DNA of 64,000 nt from Halopseudomonas formosensis (GTDB lineage Bacteria; Pseudomonadota; Gammaproteobacteria; Pseudomonadales; Pseudomonadaceae): contig NZ_FOYD01000009.1 of NCBI RefSeq assembly GCF_900115905.1, positions 88,704 through 152,703 on the forward strand, given 5' to 3'. A program made the translations under genes and the position numbers. The notes below the pieces were generated by a model that saw only the letters and a list, made by a program, of their open reading frames with translations, was not told where the DNA came from and did no database searches. Positions 55,917-64,000 of the stretch are shown piece by piece; position 1 is the stretch's first letter, and the number at the start of each line of letters is the position of its first letter.

Positions 55917-57944
55917 ATGGCGCGGGTTCATCGAGTTTTCATCTGGGTGGCGAGCGGGATCATTCTGCTGCTGGCGGCGTTGGTGCTTGCCGTACTGCTG
56001 TTCGACTGGAATCGACTCCGACCCATCATCAACGAAAAGGCCTCCGAGGCCCTGGATAGGCCCTTCGCCATCGAGGGTGACCTGTCGGTGGACTGGCGCC
56101 GCTACCCAGGCGCATTCGGGTGGCGCGGCTGGATCCCCTGGCCGATCATTGCCGTCGAGCAGTTGCGCATGGGCAACCCGGGCTGGGCCGAAGGGGATAC
56201 CTTTGTCAGTCTGCAGCGCGCCGAAATGCAAGTGTCACTGCTCGCGCTACTGACACGAACCGTTCGCATCCCGCATATCAGCCTGCAGCAGCCTGAAGCC
56301 AGCCTGCAACGACTGGCCGATGGGCGCGCCAACTGGACCTTTGATCTGGGCAGGGAAGAACAGAATGAGGATGAGCAATCAGCCTGGATTCTGGATATAG
56401 GCACCATAGCTTTTGATCAGGGGCAGGTCACCATTGACGACGCGGTCAGCGAACTGAGGCTGGAGGCACATATCGAGCCCCTGGGCGAACCCATGGCGTT
56501 CGACGAGCTGGTCGGAACGGCGCAGACAACCGGCTCCACCGAGCATGCCTTCGCCTGGCGAGCCAGCGGACGTTATCAGGGGCAGCGGGTGGAGGGAGAA
56601 GGCAAGGCTGGCGGCGTTCTGGCGCTTCAGGACGCCGATCAGCCGTTTCCACTGGAAGCGGACGTACGTGCCGGCTCAACACGCATCCAGCTAAGCGGTA
56701 CGCTGACCGACCCACGGAATCTGGGTGCTCTGGACCTGCAGCTGAAGCTGTCCGGGACCAGCCTGAGCAATCTTTTTCCTCTCACCGGAGTAACCCTGCC
56801 GGACACGCCGCCCTATTCCACCGACGGCCGGCTCAGCGCTGAGCTGAAGAGCGAGAATGGCGCCACTTACCACTATCGGGATTTCAACGGACGTATCGGC
56901 GACAGCGATATTCATGGTGACCTGACCTATGTGGCAGGAGAGCCCCGGCCACGCCTCTCCGGCAGTGTGGTATCCAATCAGTTGCTGTTCAGCGATCTGG
57001 CCCCGCTGATCGGTGCCGACTCCAATGAGCAGAAGCAGGCCCGGGGCAGCGACGCCAGACAACCCGCAGGCAAGGTCCTGCCCGTGGAAGAGTTCCGTAC
57101 CGAGCGCTGGCAGACCATGGATGCGGATGTGCGCGTCAGAGGCAAGCGCATAGTACACAACGAAGAACTGCCGATCTCCGACCTGGACGCCCGGGTGCAA
57201 CTGGAGAATGGACAGTTGAATCTGACGCCCTTGAAGTTCGGCATGGCCGGCGGCACGCTGGAGGCCGATATCGCGCTGAACGGCGCAAACACCCCACTGC
57301 AGGGCAAGGCCCGCGTCAAGGCCCGCGGTCTAAGACTCAAGGATCTGGTACCGGACTTCGAGCCCATGCAGACCAGTCTGGGGGAACTCAATGGCGATGC
57401 CGACTTGACCGGCACCGGCAACTCGGTTGCCGCCCTGCTCGGCAGCGCGGACGGCCAGATGCAGCTGGTGATCAACGACGGTACTGTCAGTCGCAGCCTG
57501 ATGGAGATAGCCGGACTGAACGTTGCCAACTACCTGATCGCCAGGATGTTCGGCGACGAGGAGGTCCAGATCCATTGCGCCGTGGCCGACCTCAAATTCG
57601 ACAAGGGCAGCATGACCACGCCGATCTTCGTCATCGACACTGAGAATGCATTGATCGAGGTGGATGGCACGGTCAATTTTGCCACCGAGGAACTGGATCT
57701 GGATATCGATCCGGAATCCAAGGGATTGCGCATCTTCTCCCTGCGCTCACCACTGTACGTACGCGGCACCTTCGCCGACCCCCGTCCGGGTGTCCACGCT
57801 GGCCCCCTGGCCCTGCGCGGCACCGGCATGCTGGCATTGGGCGCTCTGACGCCAGCCGCCGGCCTGCTGGCGCTGATTGCTCCCAGCGGCGAGCAGGACA
57901 GTCAGTGTCAGGCCTTGCTGGAGCGTACACGTGACAGTCGGTAA
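55917..57944 (+). CDS. AsmA family protein
   Basis: The product is 675 aa. An N-terminal membrane helix (about 9-30) is followed by INEKASEALDRPFAIEGDLS, typical of AsmA N-termini, and a long periplasmic beta-rich domain. The AsmA_2-like C-terminus includes DADLTGTGNSVAALLGSADG, SRSLMEIAGLNVANYLI and TENALIEVDGTVNFATEELD. AsmA proteins are related to TamB and are linked to lipid transport to the outer membrane. The gene is monocistronic in appearance. Confidence 0.92.
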   Translation: MARVHRVFIWVASGIILLLAALVLAVLLFDWNRLRPIINEKASEALDRPFAIEGDLSVDWRRYPGAFGWRGWIPWPIIAVEQLRMGNPGWAEGDTFVSLQRAEMQVSLLALLTRTVRIPHISLQQPEASLQRLADGRANWTFDLGREEQNEDEQSAWILDIGTIAFDQGQVTIDDAVSELRLEAHIEPLGEPMAFDELVGTAQTTGSTEHAFAWRASGRYQGQRVEGEGKAGGVLALQDADQPFPLEADVRAGSTRIQLSGTLTDPRNLGALDLQLKLSGTSLSNLFPLTGVTLPDTPPYSTDGRLSAELKSENGATYHYRDFNGRIGDSDIHGDLTYVAGEPRPRLSGSVVSNQLLFSDLAPLIGADSNEQKQARGSDARQPAGKVLPVEEFRTERWQTMDADVRVRGKRIVHNEELPISDLDARVQLENGQLNLTPLKFGMAGGTLEADIALNGANTPLQGKARVKARGLRLKDLVPDFEPMQTSLGELNGDADLTGTGNSVAALLGSADGQMQLVINDGTVSRSLMEIAGLNVANYLIARMFGDEEVQIHCAVADLKFDKGSMTTPIFVIDTENALIEVDGTVNFATEELDLDIDPESKGLRIFSLRSPLYVRGTFADPRPGVHAGPLALRGTGMLALGALTPAAGLLALIAPSGEQDSQCQALLERTRDSR

Positions 57945-58090
57945 TGAGTTTTTCGCGGGGGGGGGCTCTGGAAGGCCGTACAAGGTATTCCCCGCTCGCG
58001 CCGGATTACGCTCTCAGCGAGGCATCGCCTTTAACTGATGCCAATGCTGCTCGCCTGCCCCGAGTCATGCCCAGCCGTTGCTCCTCTGGA

Positions 58091-59071
58091 TCAAGCAGCT
58101 TCTGATGAGGCGAGCTTGCCGGTTGCGGCAGCCTCAAGGTCCTTCTCCCGTTCGACAACGGCTGCTTCCAGCTCCGGAGAGCGTTTGGCCCATTGTTCCG
58201 GCGGTAAGGGCTGGGACCAGGCGATGGACTCGGGGCTGGTCAGGTCGGGGATAACGGCGAATTTCTTGCGGGTCAGGTAGTCCAGCACGAAGACATTGAA
58301 AAAGAAGCTGAACAGACCAATTTCGATAATAGTACGTAGCCAACCATTGGTTTTTATGCCCTCACGCATGTCGTGCATGAAGCTTTCCCAAATACCCATA
58401 TGGCCATTATGGACTGGTGAAGGCTCTGGCACTGCTTCAGGACCCACTTCCATGAAGCTGCGGATGCATTCCCACTGGCGCATGGCCGCGATGCCCGGAC
58501 CAGGACTGACCATGATGGCCCAGCCTTCCTTGTTCATATGAAAGGGTTCGTCGATCTGATGCTTGTACGGAAACCACAACAGCAGTCCACCCATCTTGGC
58601 AGCACCGAACTGACCGATCATGGTCGCGCTGGGAGCGATGGCATGTACCCGCTCCCAGGGTACTGTCCACTCCTCACCCTCCGGCGTAACGATGCGAACC
58701 TCACGGCGCTGGCGGTGAAAGCGCAAGGGCGGCATCAGGGGACGGCGGTAGGCTTTGATATAGCCTTTCCACAGAAAGCCCATCATTACGGTGCTTGTTA
58801 TCAGCGACAGCCAGAACCCGATATATGTGTCATATCGGAAGCCGAAAAACAGCATATATACAGTTAACCCTGCAAAGAACACAGACATGGAGTGCAATGT
58901 CACCCAACCCGCTGATAATGAAAGACTACCGATGTCTAGATAGGTCTCGTTTTTGCGCCAGATCATACCCAGTACATCAGCGGCCGGCTCACCGGTAGGG
59001 ATAGGCAGCGGAGAAAGGTGCTCCTGTTTCCATAACAGACCTGTCTTTACAGCGCCTACCTGCTGAGTCAT
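58091..59071 (-). CDS. DUF6708 membrane protein, putative T6SS immunity protein
   Basis: The product is 326 aa. Two membrane helices lie close together (about 56-77 and 82-102), a DUF6708-like soluble domain follows (PPLRFHRQRREVRIVTPEGE, PFHMNKEGWAIMVSPG), and a last helix lies at about 246-267. Its start overlaps the effector gene by four bases (ATGA). Membrane-spanning partners are typical immunity proteins for membrane-active T6SS effectors, so immunity is a fair inference but an accessory effector cannot be excluded. Confidence 0.75.
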   Translation of the reverse strand: MTQQVGAVKTGLLWKQEHLSPLPIPTGEPAADVLGMIWRKNETYLDIGSLSLSAGWVTLHSMSVFFAGLTVYMLFFGFRYDTYIGFWLSLITSTVMMGFLWKGYIKAYRRPLMPPLRFHRQRREVRIVTPEGEEWTVPWERVHAIAPSATMIGQFGAAKMGGLLLWFPYKHQIDEPFHMNKEGWAIMVSPGPGIAAMRQWECIRSFMEVGPEAVPEPSPVHNGHMGIWESFMHDMREGIKTNGWLRTIIEIGLFSFFFNVFVLDYLTRKKFAVIPDLTSPESIAWSQPLPPEQWAKRSPELEAAVVEREKDLEAAATGKLASSEAA

Positions 59072-62000
59072 GCAGTTCTCTCCGGCTGCAGCTTTTTATT
59101 GGATACAGGCTGTTCAATCAGCATTTTGTCGCTGGGCAACGGGCCATCCTCATTACTGTGTACGGTAATCTTCCCGCCTTTGATCAGATAACGCACTCCC
59201 ATTTTACCGCCCACTACTGGACTGCCTTCGGTGGCCGAACCTGTCATTAAAGCCAGAGGGGAATAATATAGAACTCGTACCTCTAGATGTTCCGTTTCGG
59301 ACAGCTTCGCAACTTTTCCTACGATTTTGAGCCCCATCCCCTCTTCTATTGGCAGCCACTTGCATTCCAAATCGTCTTCCCAGGATGGGGTGATATTTCT
59401 GATAGACTGGTTCGGGCCGACCGCGGCAAGAACGATACCAAGGCGGGTCGCTTCAGGATCTGCACCCGGCAGCACGAGACTTAGCTTGCTAGGTTCAGAT
59501 CTCAAAGAGCTGTGATTCCCGCGAGTATGTGAAACGAGGCGGGTTTGTACTTTTAGCTGGGGTTTGAACAGCATGTTGATCAGGGAATGAAGTTCCTTAA
59601 CCTGATCTTCCTCTGTCTCCGTCCAGCGTCGATTGTTACCCCAACAACATTGCTCTAGAAAACGCTGCATTTCGGTACGATGAGTGAAGTGACGCGAAGC
59701 AAGATATAGACCTTCAATCAACAAAACTCCCCAACCGACTAGACTCGTGGTTCGCATAAACCAAGATGTGGCTCGTGCCGCATCCCAGCGACCAACCAGA
59801 TACATGTAGGTCGCATAACCGCCCATACTTGCATAGGAGCCCGCCAACGCGGTCTGGCCTGCGCCTCTAACCAGTCGACCCCATTCGTCTTTTGACCAGT
59901 ATGAGTTTGCCTTTCGCTGCTCACTCATTAGCTGGACCAGTTCGAAAAAACCAGCAGCCGTAGCAAAAGCTCCCACAAACGCACCCAGCAAAGTTACCAA
60001 GGGTAGCCGTATCGAACGTCTTGAGAACTCAATCGCCCCTCTGTGGTACGCCGCGTTCTGCGTCACCGCAGTCATCGCTGCAGCGATGTTGAACCATGTA
60101 TTAAGATGCTCCGCCCCCCGCACAGCATCGTGCTCACGCAACTCATCCCGACTCCGCAACGCCAGCAGATTCACCCCATGAAGTAGCAGAGCTGCGAGTG
60201 ACAATGCACCACCGTAGGCATTGAGTGCCTGGACGGGTTCCAGTTGTCTGACGAGTCCCAGTCGCAGCCGCTCAGCGGCCTGGTGGCTCCAGTCCCAGAT
60301 TGCCTTGCCGGTTGGGCCGGTGAGTTGGTAGCCGGTTCGGGTTGATCTGATAGCGAAGTCGCCGGAGACCTTGAGCGCCACCATCAGCGTCAATAGCGGT
60401 TTGGGGAAATGCTGGATGGCAGCCGGTGCGCTGGCGTCCTTGAGATGTTCGGCTTCCAGTTCAGCGAAGGCTGCACCAAGACGGCTTACGGCGCGCCCCC
60501 AGTCATGACCATTGTTACCGCCCAGGCTCTGTAGCCAGCTGAGCTTTTCAGTACCGGCCAGACGGCCGATGAGGGTGCCGGCCAGTTCCTGATTGTCAGC
60601 ACTGAGCACAGCCTCTATTTCGTTAAGCCGGTCTGACAAGTCGACCAGGTCGGACAGTTCAGGTGTAAAGGCCGACGCTACCAGGGACAACGGCTTCGCC
60701 GGCGTGGGGCTGCGCAACAGGTCCGTGGCGATTTTGACGCCGGGGCCGAGGGTGCAGAGTTCGCTCAAGGTGTTGAACGCCAGCTCGCTCAGCCATTCGC
60801 AATGTGTTCGGTCAGCATAGTTCGCATACCAAGTACCTCTTTCGTGTTGCGCAAGCAGCGTACGGGTATCCTGATACAGGGCCTCGCGTCGACTGGCCAG
60901 CCATTCCCGGTGAGGAGTGGCTACATTGTTGATCCAGTCTTCCATCTCGGCCAGCCGTACATGCTTGGCTATCTGCGCGCCAGAGCGGCTGTCGCTCATG
61001 TTGCGCCGCTTCCCAGCGCGGTAGTTGATGACCAGCCCCTTGATGTGCCCTTGCAGCTGCGCCGGAATGAAACTGCGAACCGGTTGATAGATGGCTTGCT
61101 GACGGGCATGCACCTCGCGCAGACGGGCATCGGCTGCCGCGTGCCCGTCGGTGCGGCGCAGGTTTTGGTTTATCTCGGTTTCTTCATCCAGAGTAGGCTG
61201 CAGATCACGCTGAGCCTGTAGCAACAACTCGCCTTGCTCAGGCGTGAGCTGCATATCCACGTCGCGGTATCGGTAATTGATGATACCGGCCAGCTCTGCG
61301 CCGTCTTCGTGGCGCAGGCTGTTGATGAAGCCTGCCATCAGGCCCTTATGACCGTTGAGCTCGTTCCACTGCTCTTCCATCTCGGTAGTTCTGGCCTGCT
61401 CGTGGTTCAGATCACGGAGCATACCGAGGATATCGTCCACTGCGACCATGACTGCATGCAGGCCTCCCGCCTGCTGCCGCGCCTGCCTGAGCCAAGCATC
61501 AGAGCGCTGGGGGTTCCAGGCCTCGCTGCTCCAGTAGCCTGGACGATGCGAAATATCTTCCTTTACTTCGGCCGAGACGCGTTGGAGGTCCTGAAGCCAG
61601 AGCGTGGTGTTGATATGGGCTTGCACACGCTCCGGAGAAGGATATTCCTGCATATGCCGGGCGACCGCCTGCTGACTCTGTTCGTATGCTTCACGATTAG
61701 CTCGAAACTCGTAGGCCATGATGCGGTTGCGGATCGCCGGGACCAGCTCAGGTATCAGCTCTTCGGCTCTATCCAGTGATGGGCAGTGGGTAGTCTCCAG
61801 TTCCACTGCCACCTTCGGCAAGCTGATGATCTGCATTTTTCTGCCGCGCTCGTCCGCGGATTCTGCCAGCAGGCTACAGATGGCCTCGGACAGAGGGACT
61901 TCTGTATACAGAATGCCCAGCGGCAGATGTTTATTCAGCGCCAACCCCACCTGCGGCCCTGTCTTGAACTGTGTATGTGGCGCACCGAGGGGCTGCTCCA

Positions 62001-62307
62001 GCAACTGGCTGCCTGGGGTGATGGCGAAGCGCCTGAGCGGACCTTCTCCCTGCCAGACATACAGGTAGCCAGGCCGTAGCCGTCGTACAGCTATGGGATG
62101 GCTCCGTGTGGAGTAGCCGGGTTGCAGGTAAGCATCGTCGACCGCGTCCTCTACCAGTGCATAACGGGTAGGCACAATGAATATCTCGCCTTCGCGCGCT
62201 GGGCAGCTTGCTACCGGGCTCTCGAGAGCGTCAATCGCAAACTCCCGTTGAGCTGCCTGGTCAGCTCGTTCCAGATTGAGAGCCTGATGTTGTCTGTCAG
62301 TAGTCAT
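59068..62307 (-). CDS. VasX/MIX-type T6SS effector, probable pore former
   Basis: The product is 1079 aa. The N-terminus has EGEIFIVPTRYAL and the MIX-type core RRLRPGYLYVW (75-85), as in Toxin_VasX_N/BTH_I2691 effectors. The middle (about 150-680) is helical and charged. Five hydrophobic segments lie at about 694-716, 737-755, 768-794, 816-838 and 852-872, suggesting membrane insertion in the target cell. A soluble C-terminal domain follows, with beta-like segments. It overlaps both neighbours by four bases: DUF4123 adaptor upstream, DUF6708 downstream. The C-terminal third looks lower in GC than the N-terminal part. Confidence 0.88.
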   Translation of the reverse strand: MTTDRQHQALNLERADQAAQREFAIDALESPVASCPAREGEIFIVPTRYALVEDAVDDAYLQPGYSTRSHPIAVRRLRPGYLYVWQGEGPLRRFAITPGSQLLEQPLGAPHTQFKTGPQVGLALNKHLPLGILYTEVPLSEAICSLLAESADERGRKMQIISLPKVAVELETTHCPSLDRAEELIPELVPAIRNRIMAYEFRANREAYEQSQQAVARHMQEYPSPERVQAHINTTLWLQDLQRVSAEVKEDISHRPGYWSSEAWNPQRSDAWLRQARQQAGGLHAVMVAVDDILGMLRDLNHEQARTTEMEEQWNELNGHKGLMAGFINSLRHEDGAELAGIINYRYRDVDMQLTPEQGELLLQAQRDLQPTLDEETEINQNLRRTDGHAAADARLREVHARQQAIYQPVRSFIPAQLQGHIKGLVINYRAGKRRNMSDSRSGAQIAKHVRLAEMEDWINNVATPHREWLASRREALYQDTRTLLAQHERGTWYANYADRTHCEWLSELAFNTLSELCTLGPGVKIATDLLRSPTPAKPLSLVASAFTPELSDLVDLSDRLNEIEAVLSADNQELAGTLIGRLAGTEKLSWLQSLGGNNGHDWGRAVSRLGAAFAELEAEHLKDASAPAAIQHFPKPLLTLMVALKVSGDFAIRSTRTGYQLTGPTGKAIWDWSHQAAERLRLGLVRQLEPVQALNAYGGALSLAALLLHGVNLLALRSRDELREHDAVRGAEHLNTWFNIAAAMTAVTQNAAYHRGAIEFSRRSIRLPLVTLLGAFVGAFATAAGFFELVQLMSEQRKANSYWSKDEWGRLVRGAGQTALAGSYASMGGYATYMYLVGRWDAARATSWFMRTTSLVGWGVLLIEGLYLASRHFTHRTEMQRFLEQCCWGNNRRWTETEEDQVKELHSLINMLFKPQLKVQTRLVSHTRGNHSSLRSEPSKLSLVLPGADPEATRLGIVLAAVGPNQSIRNITPSWEDDLECKWLPIEEGMGLKIVGKVAKLSETEHLEVRVLYYSPLALMTGSATEGSPVVGGKMGVRYLIKGGKITVHSNEDGPLPSDKMLIEQPVSNKKLQPERTA

Positions 62308-63161
62308 GCAATGCTTTCCATGCTATGGCTCAACGCCTGCCGCTGGGCTTCAAGTCTGATGGCGTCAAGTTTCTCTGCCGGCAACATGCCCGGTTGCTGT
62401 AACAGCGCGCGGTAGTTCGCATGTTCGCCACGTTCCGGGAAGTCCCGTCCGCACAGGGCCATCAGACCGGCCCAGCGCACGATGTCAGCTGCTGCACTGA
62501 AGCCATATTCATTAGCCCTGGCGCAACAGATTTTGACCCAATCGTCACGCTCGTTAGTTCCTAGATTGGCGAGACATTCGGGAAACCACGTATCCACATG
62601 TTCCAGTAGTTTCTGTGCGAAGGCGTGCTGCTTGGCCTGGTTCAAACCGGCCAGTTGGTCGGAGTTGAGCTGCAGCCAGGGTGTGTCGGCATAGCATTGG
62701 GCGTCAGTTGAAGCGGAGCTATGGAAGTCCTGCCAGCCGGCCCCGCCCCAAAGCCGAACCTGCTCAACCGGGCCAAGGGCGCTGTCACGTTGCTCGTCAC
62801 TCATATCCGTCAGCCAGAGGTGCAGGATGCGAGGGTCGTAGTAGCGAAACAGGACTGTTACCCCACCGCTTACGCTGACGTGTACAAGACTGGAAAGATG
62901 CTGTACCAGCTCATCAATGGGCGCACGACTGGCAAGAGCTACGCCGGCAGTCATATACCATTGCTTTTCGAAATATTGGTTCAGCAAGCTGCCACGGTTG
63001 GTGGCAATCAATATCGGGCCTGCATCCGCCAGCTCAGCGTAACGGGTCCCGTCATAGAGGCGACTAAACTCGGGGGCGGGTTCCAGTTGGTAGATTATCT
63101 GGATGAGGTCGTCTATCTGCGCACCGTCCAGCAGGAGGTAGTGTTTCGTCGTTGTCAGCAT
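62304..63161 (-). CDS. DUF4123 T6SS effector adaptor (Tap)
   Basis: The product is 285 aa from the ATG at 63161 (MLTTTKHYLLLDGAQIDDLI) with GGAGAG upstream; the frame extends into the vgrG end but has no other good start. The DUF4123 N-terminal domain shows YLLLDGAQ, GPILIATNRGSLLNQYFEKQ, HVSVSGGVTVLFRYYDPRIL. It should load the effector onto the VgrG. It overlaps the effector gene by four bases. Confidence 0.9.
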   Translation of the reverse strand: MLTTTKHYLLLDGAQIDDLIQIIYQLEPAPEFSRLYDGTRYAELADAGPILIATNRGSLLNQYFEKQWYMTAGVALASRAPIDELVQHLSSLVHVSVSGGVTVLFRYYDPRILHLWLTDMSDEQRDSALGPVEQVRLWGGAGWQDFHSSASTDAQCYADTPWLQLNSDQLAGLNQAKQHAFAQKLLEHVDTWFPECLANLGTNERDDWVKICCARANEYGFSAAADIVRWAGLMALCGRDFPERGEHANYRALLQQPGMLPAEKLDAIRLEAQRQALSHSMESIA

Positions 63162-63163
63162 GT

Positions 63164-64000
63164 TCAGAGCTCTCCTGCCGTGCAGACTTCGCACACAGCC
63201 ATGGCGTTCGCTGCTGCCCGCTTGAGTGCCAGCCGCTGCAGGGCAACGGCTGGGCTGACGGGGGTGAGCAATTCCCCGGCCTGCTCGCCTTCTGCTTTAT
63301 GAACCTCATCAGGCAACACTGGCTGGCTGCCACTCCCCTGCCCCGGACGCCCTCCTGCATTCTGCCGAATGGTCGGCCCCACAACCGTCACCCCAGCCGG
63401 CGTTATGCGGATAAAGCTGCCTCCTGCGCTGAGTGTCAGCTCGCTATCCGCTTCGATCACCATTTTCTGCCCGGCCTTCAGGTGTATCTCGCGGCCGGCT
63501 TTGGTCAGTTGTGCGGTGCCGGCCTGAATGTGCTGGCTTCCGGCAACGGTCAGATGATCATCGGCCTTAATCTCGGTCCTGCGGTCGGCGTGGGTAGTGT
63601 GGTGTTCTTCGGCCAGGTTCTCGGTGTAGCGGTTGGCCTCGATGCGTTCGTGCCGTTCGTTGCCGACGCGGATTTTCTGGTCGTGCTGGATGTTCTGATC
63701 CCAGTCGCGCTGGGCGTGGATGAAGATCTGCTCCTCGCCCGCCTTGTCCTCGATGCGCAGTTCGTTGAAGCCGTTGCCGCCGGGGCTGCTCAGGCTCTTG
63801 AAGACGGTTCGGGTCTTGTGCGCGGGCAGCTCACAGGGCACCGGGTGGGCGCTGTTGTACAGACAGCCACAGACCAGGGGCTGGTCCGGGTCGCCTTCGA
63901 GGAAGCTGACCAGTACTTCCATGCCGATGCGCGGGATGGTGACGCTGCCCCAGTGGTTGCCGGCCCAGCTGCTGGCCACCCGCAGCCAGCAGCTGGTGTG
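63164..64000 (-). CDS. vgrG: VgrG-type T6SS spike protein, 3' part only
   Basis: The last 278 codons of the gene are in the window; the reading frame is open to position 64000, so the gene is cut by the window edge. Seen are [40 protein letters not shown], the [20 protein letters not shown] needle start and a DUF2345-like beta-helix ([13 protein letters not shown] type repeats). A C-terminal tail of about 50 residues ends [13 protein letters not shown], with a CxxC pair. It is an orphan spike for delivery of the effector downstream. Confidence 0.92.
   Translation of the reverse strand, partial: HTSCWLRVASSWAGNHWGSVTIPRIGMEVLVSFLEGDPDQPLVCGCLYNSAHPVPCELPAHKTRTVFKSLSSPGGNGFNELRIEDKAGEEQIFIHAQRDWDQNIQHDQKIRVGNERHERIEANRYTENLAEEHHTTHADRRTEIKADDHLTVAGSQHIQAGTAQLTKAGREIHLKAGQKMVIEADSELTLSAGGSFIRITPAGVTVVGPTIRQNAGGRPGQGSGSQPVLPDEVHKAEGEQAGELLTPVSPAVALQRLALKRAAANAMAVCEVCTAGEL

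Noticed and set aside
57957..57965. Run of nine G between asmA-like and DUF6708 genes
   Set aside because: It lies between two 3' ends, so phase variation of a promoter or reading frame is not expected.

Overview
The window looks like about 64 kb of a gammaproteobacterial chromosome of the Pseudomonas family. The host part has Pseudomonas gene neighbourhoods that I recognise from memory: clpS/clpA with cspD, icd, a Nudix gene, mnmA, hflD, purB and roxA; aceA; and ppsA, rraA, crfX, cmpX, sigX, oprF. Fe-S assembly is encoded by an IscR-led SUF operon instead of the usual pseudomonad ISC operon. A Halopseudomonas (P. pertucinogena group) type strain would fit, but that is an inference. No rRNA, tRNA or CRISPR was found.

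Region 1, about 1-7073: a filamentous (inovirus) prophage. On the minus strand it has a full set of genes: two small early genes, a gene II/X-type Rep, a putative ssDNA-binding protein, three very small virion-type genes, a TspB/pIII-like adsorption protein, a DUF2523 pVI-like protein and a Zot/pI assembly ATPase. The 44-aa major coat protein closely resembles that of Pseudomonas phage Pf3 and has no leader peptide. Two plus-strand genes (a DUF3653-like protein and a bZIP-like coiled-coil protein under an operator-filled promoter) flank a hairpin-rich non-coding stretch that is the likely origin/packaging region. A DUF3693 repressor-like gene sits at the right end, where a XerC half-site of dif type marks a probable junction with the host.

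Region 2, 7206-27900: housekeeping. tpx, tamB and tamA are followed by divergent xthA, then clpA/clpS diverging from cspD. Next come icd, Nudix-mnmA-hflD-purB, roxA-GNAT, a short secretin-domain protein, aceA and a thioesterase. TGTAGT/ACTACA inverted repeats lie upstream of both icd and aceA, the two branches of the isocitrate node.

Region 3, 27945-34653: the envelope-stress cluster oprF-sigX-cmpX-crfX with rraA and ppsA, and divergent ppsR, the PEP-synthase regulator.

Region 4, 34793-43381: an iron-acquisition block. Two tandem TonB-dependent receptors, each with a Fur-box-like sequence, precede a PepSY membrane protein, DUF2271, DUF4198 and a CysJ-like flavin reductase. Together these look like a siderophore uptake and reductive-release pathway.

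Region 5, 43365-54143: a periplasmic binding protein translationally coupled to a membrane diguanylate cyclase, a second diguanylate cyclase, and the operon iscR-sufBCDS-sufA-sufT-sufE with an IscR type-1-like site over its promoter.

Region 6, 54330-64000: an aldehyde dehydrogenase and an AsmA-like protein, then a minus-strand type VI secretion module: vgrG (cut by the window edge), a DUF4123 adaptor, a VasX/MIX-type membrane-active effector and a DUF6708 membrane protein that may be its immunity partner.
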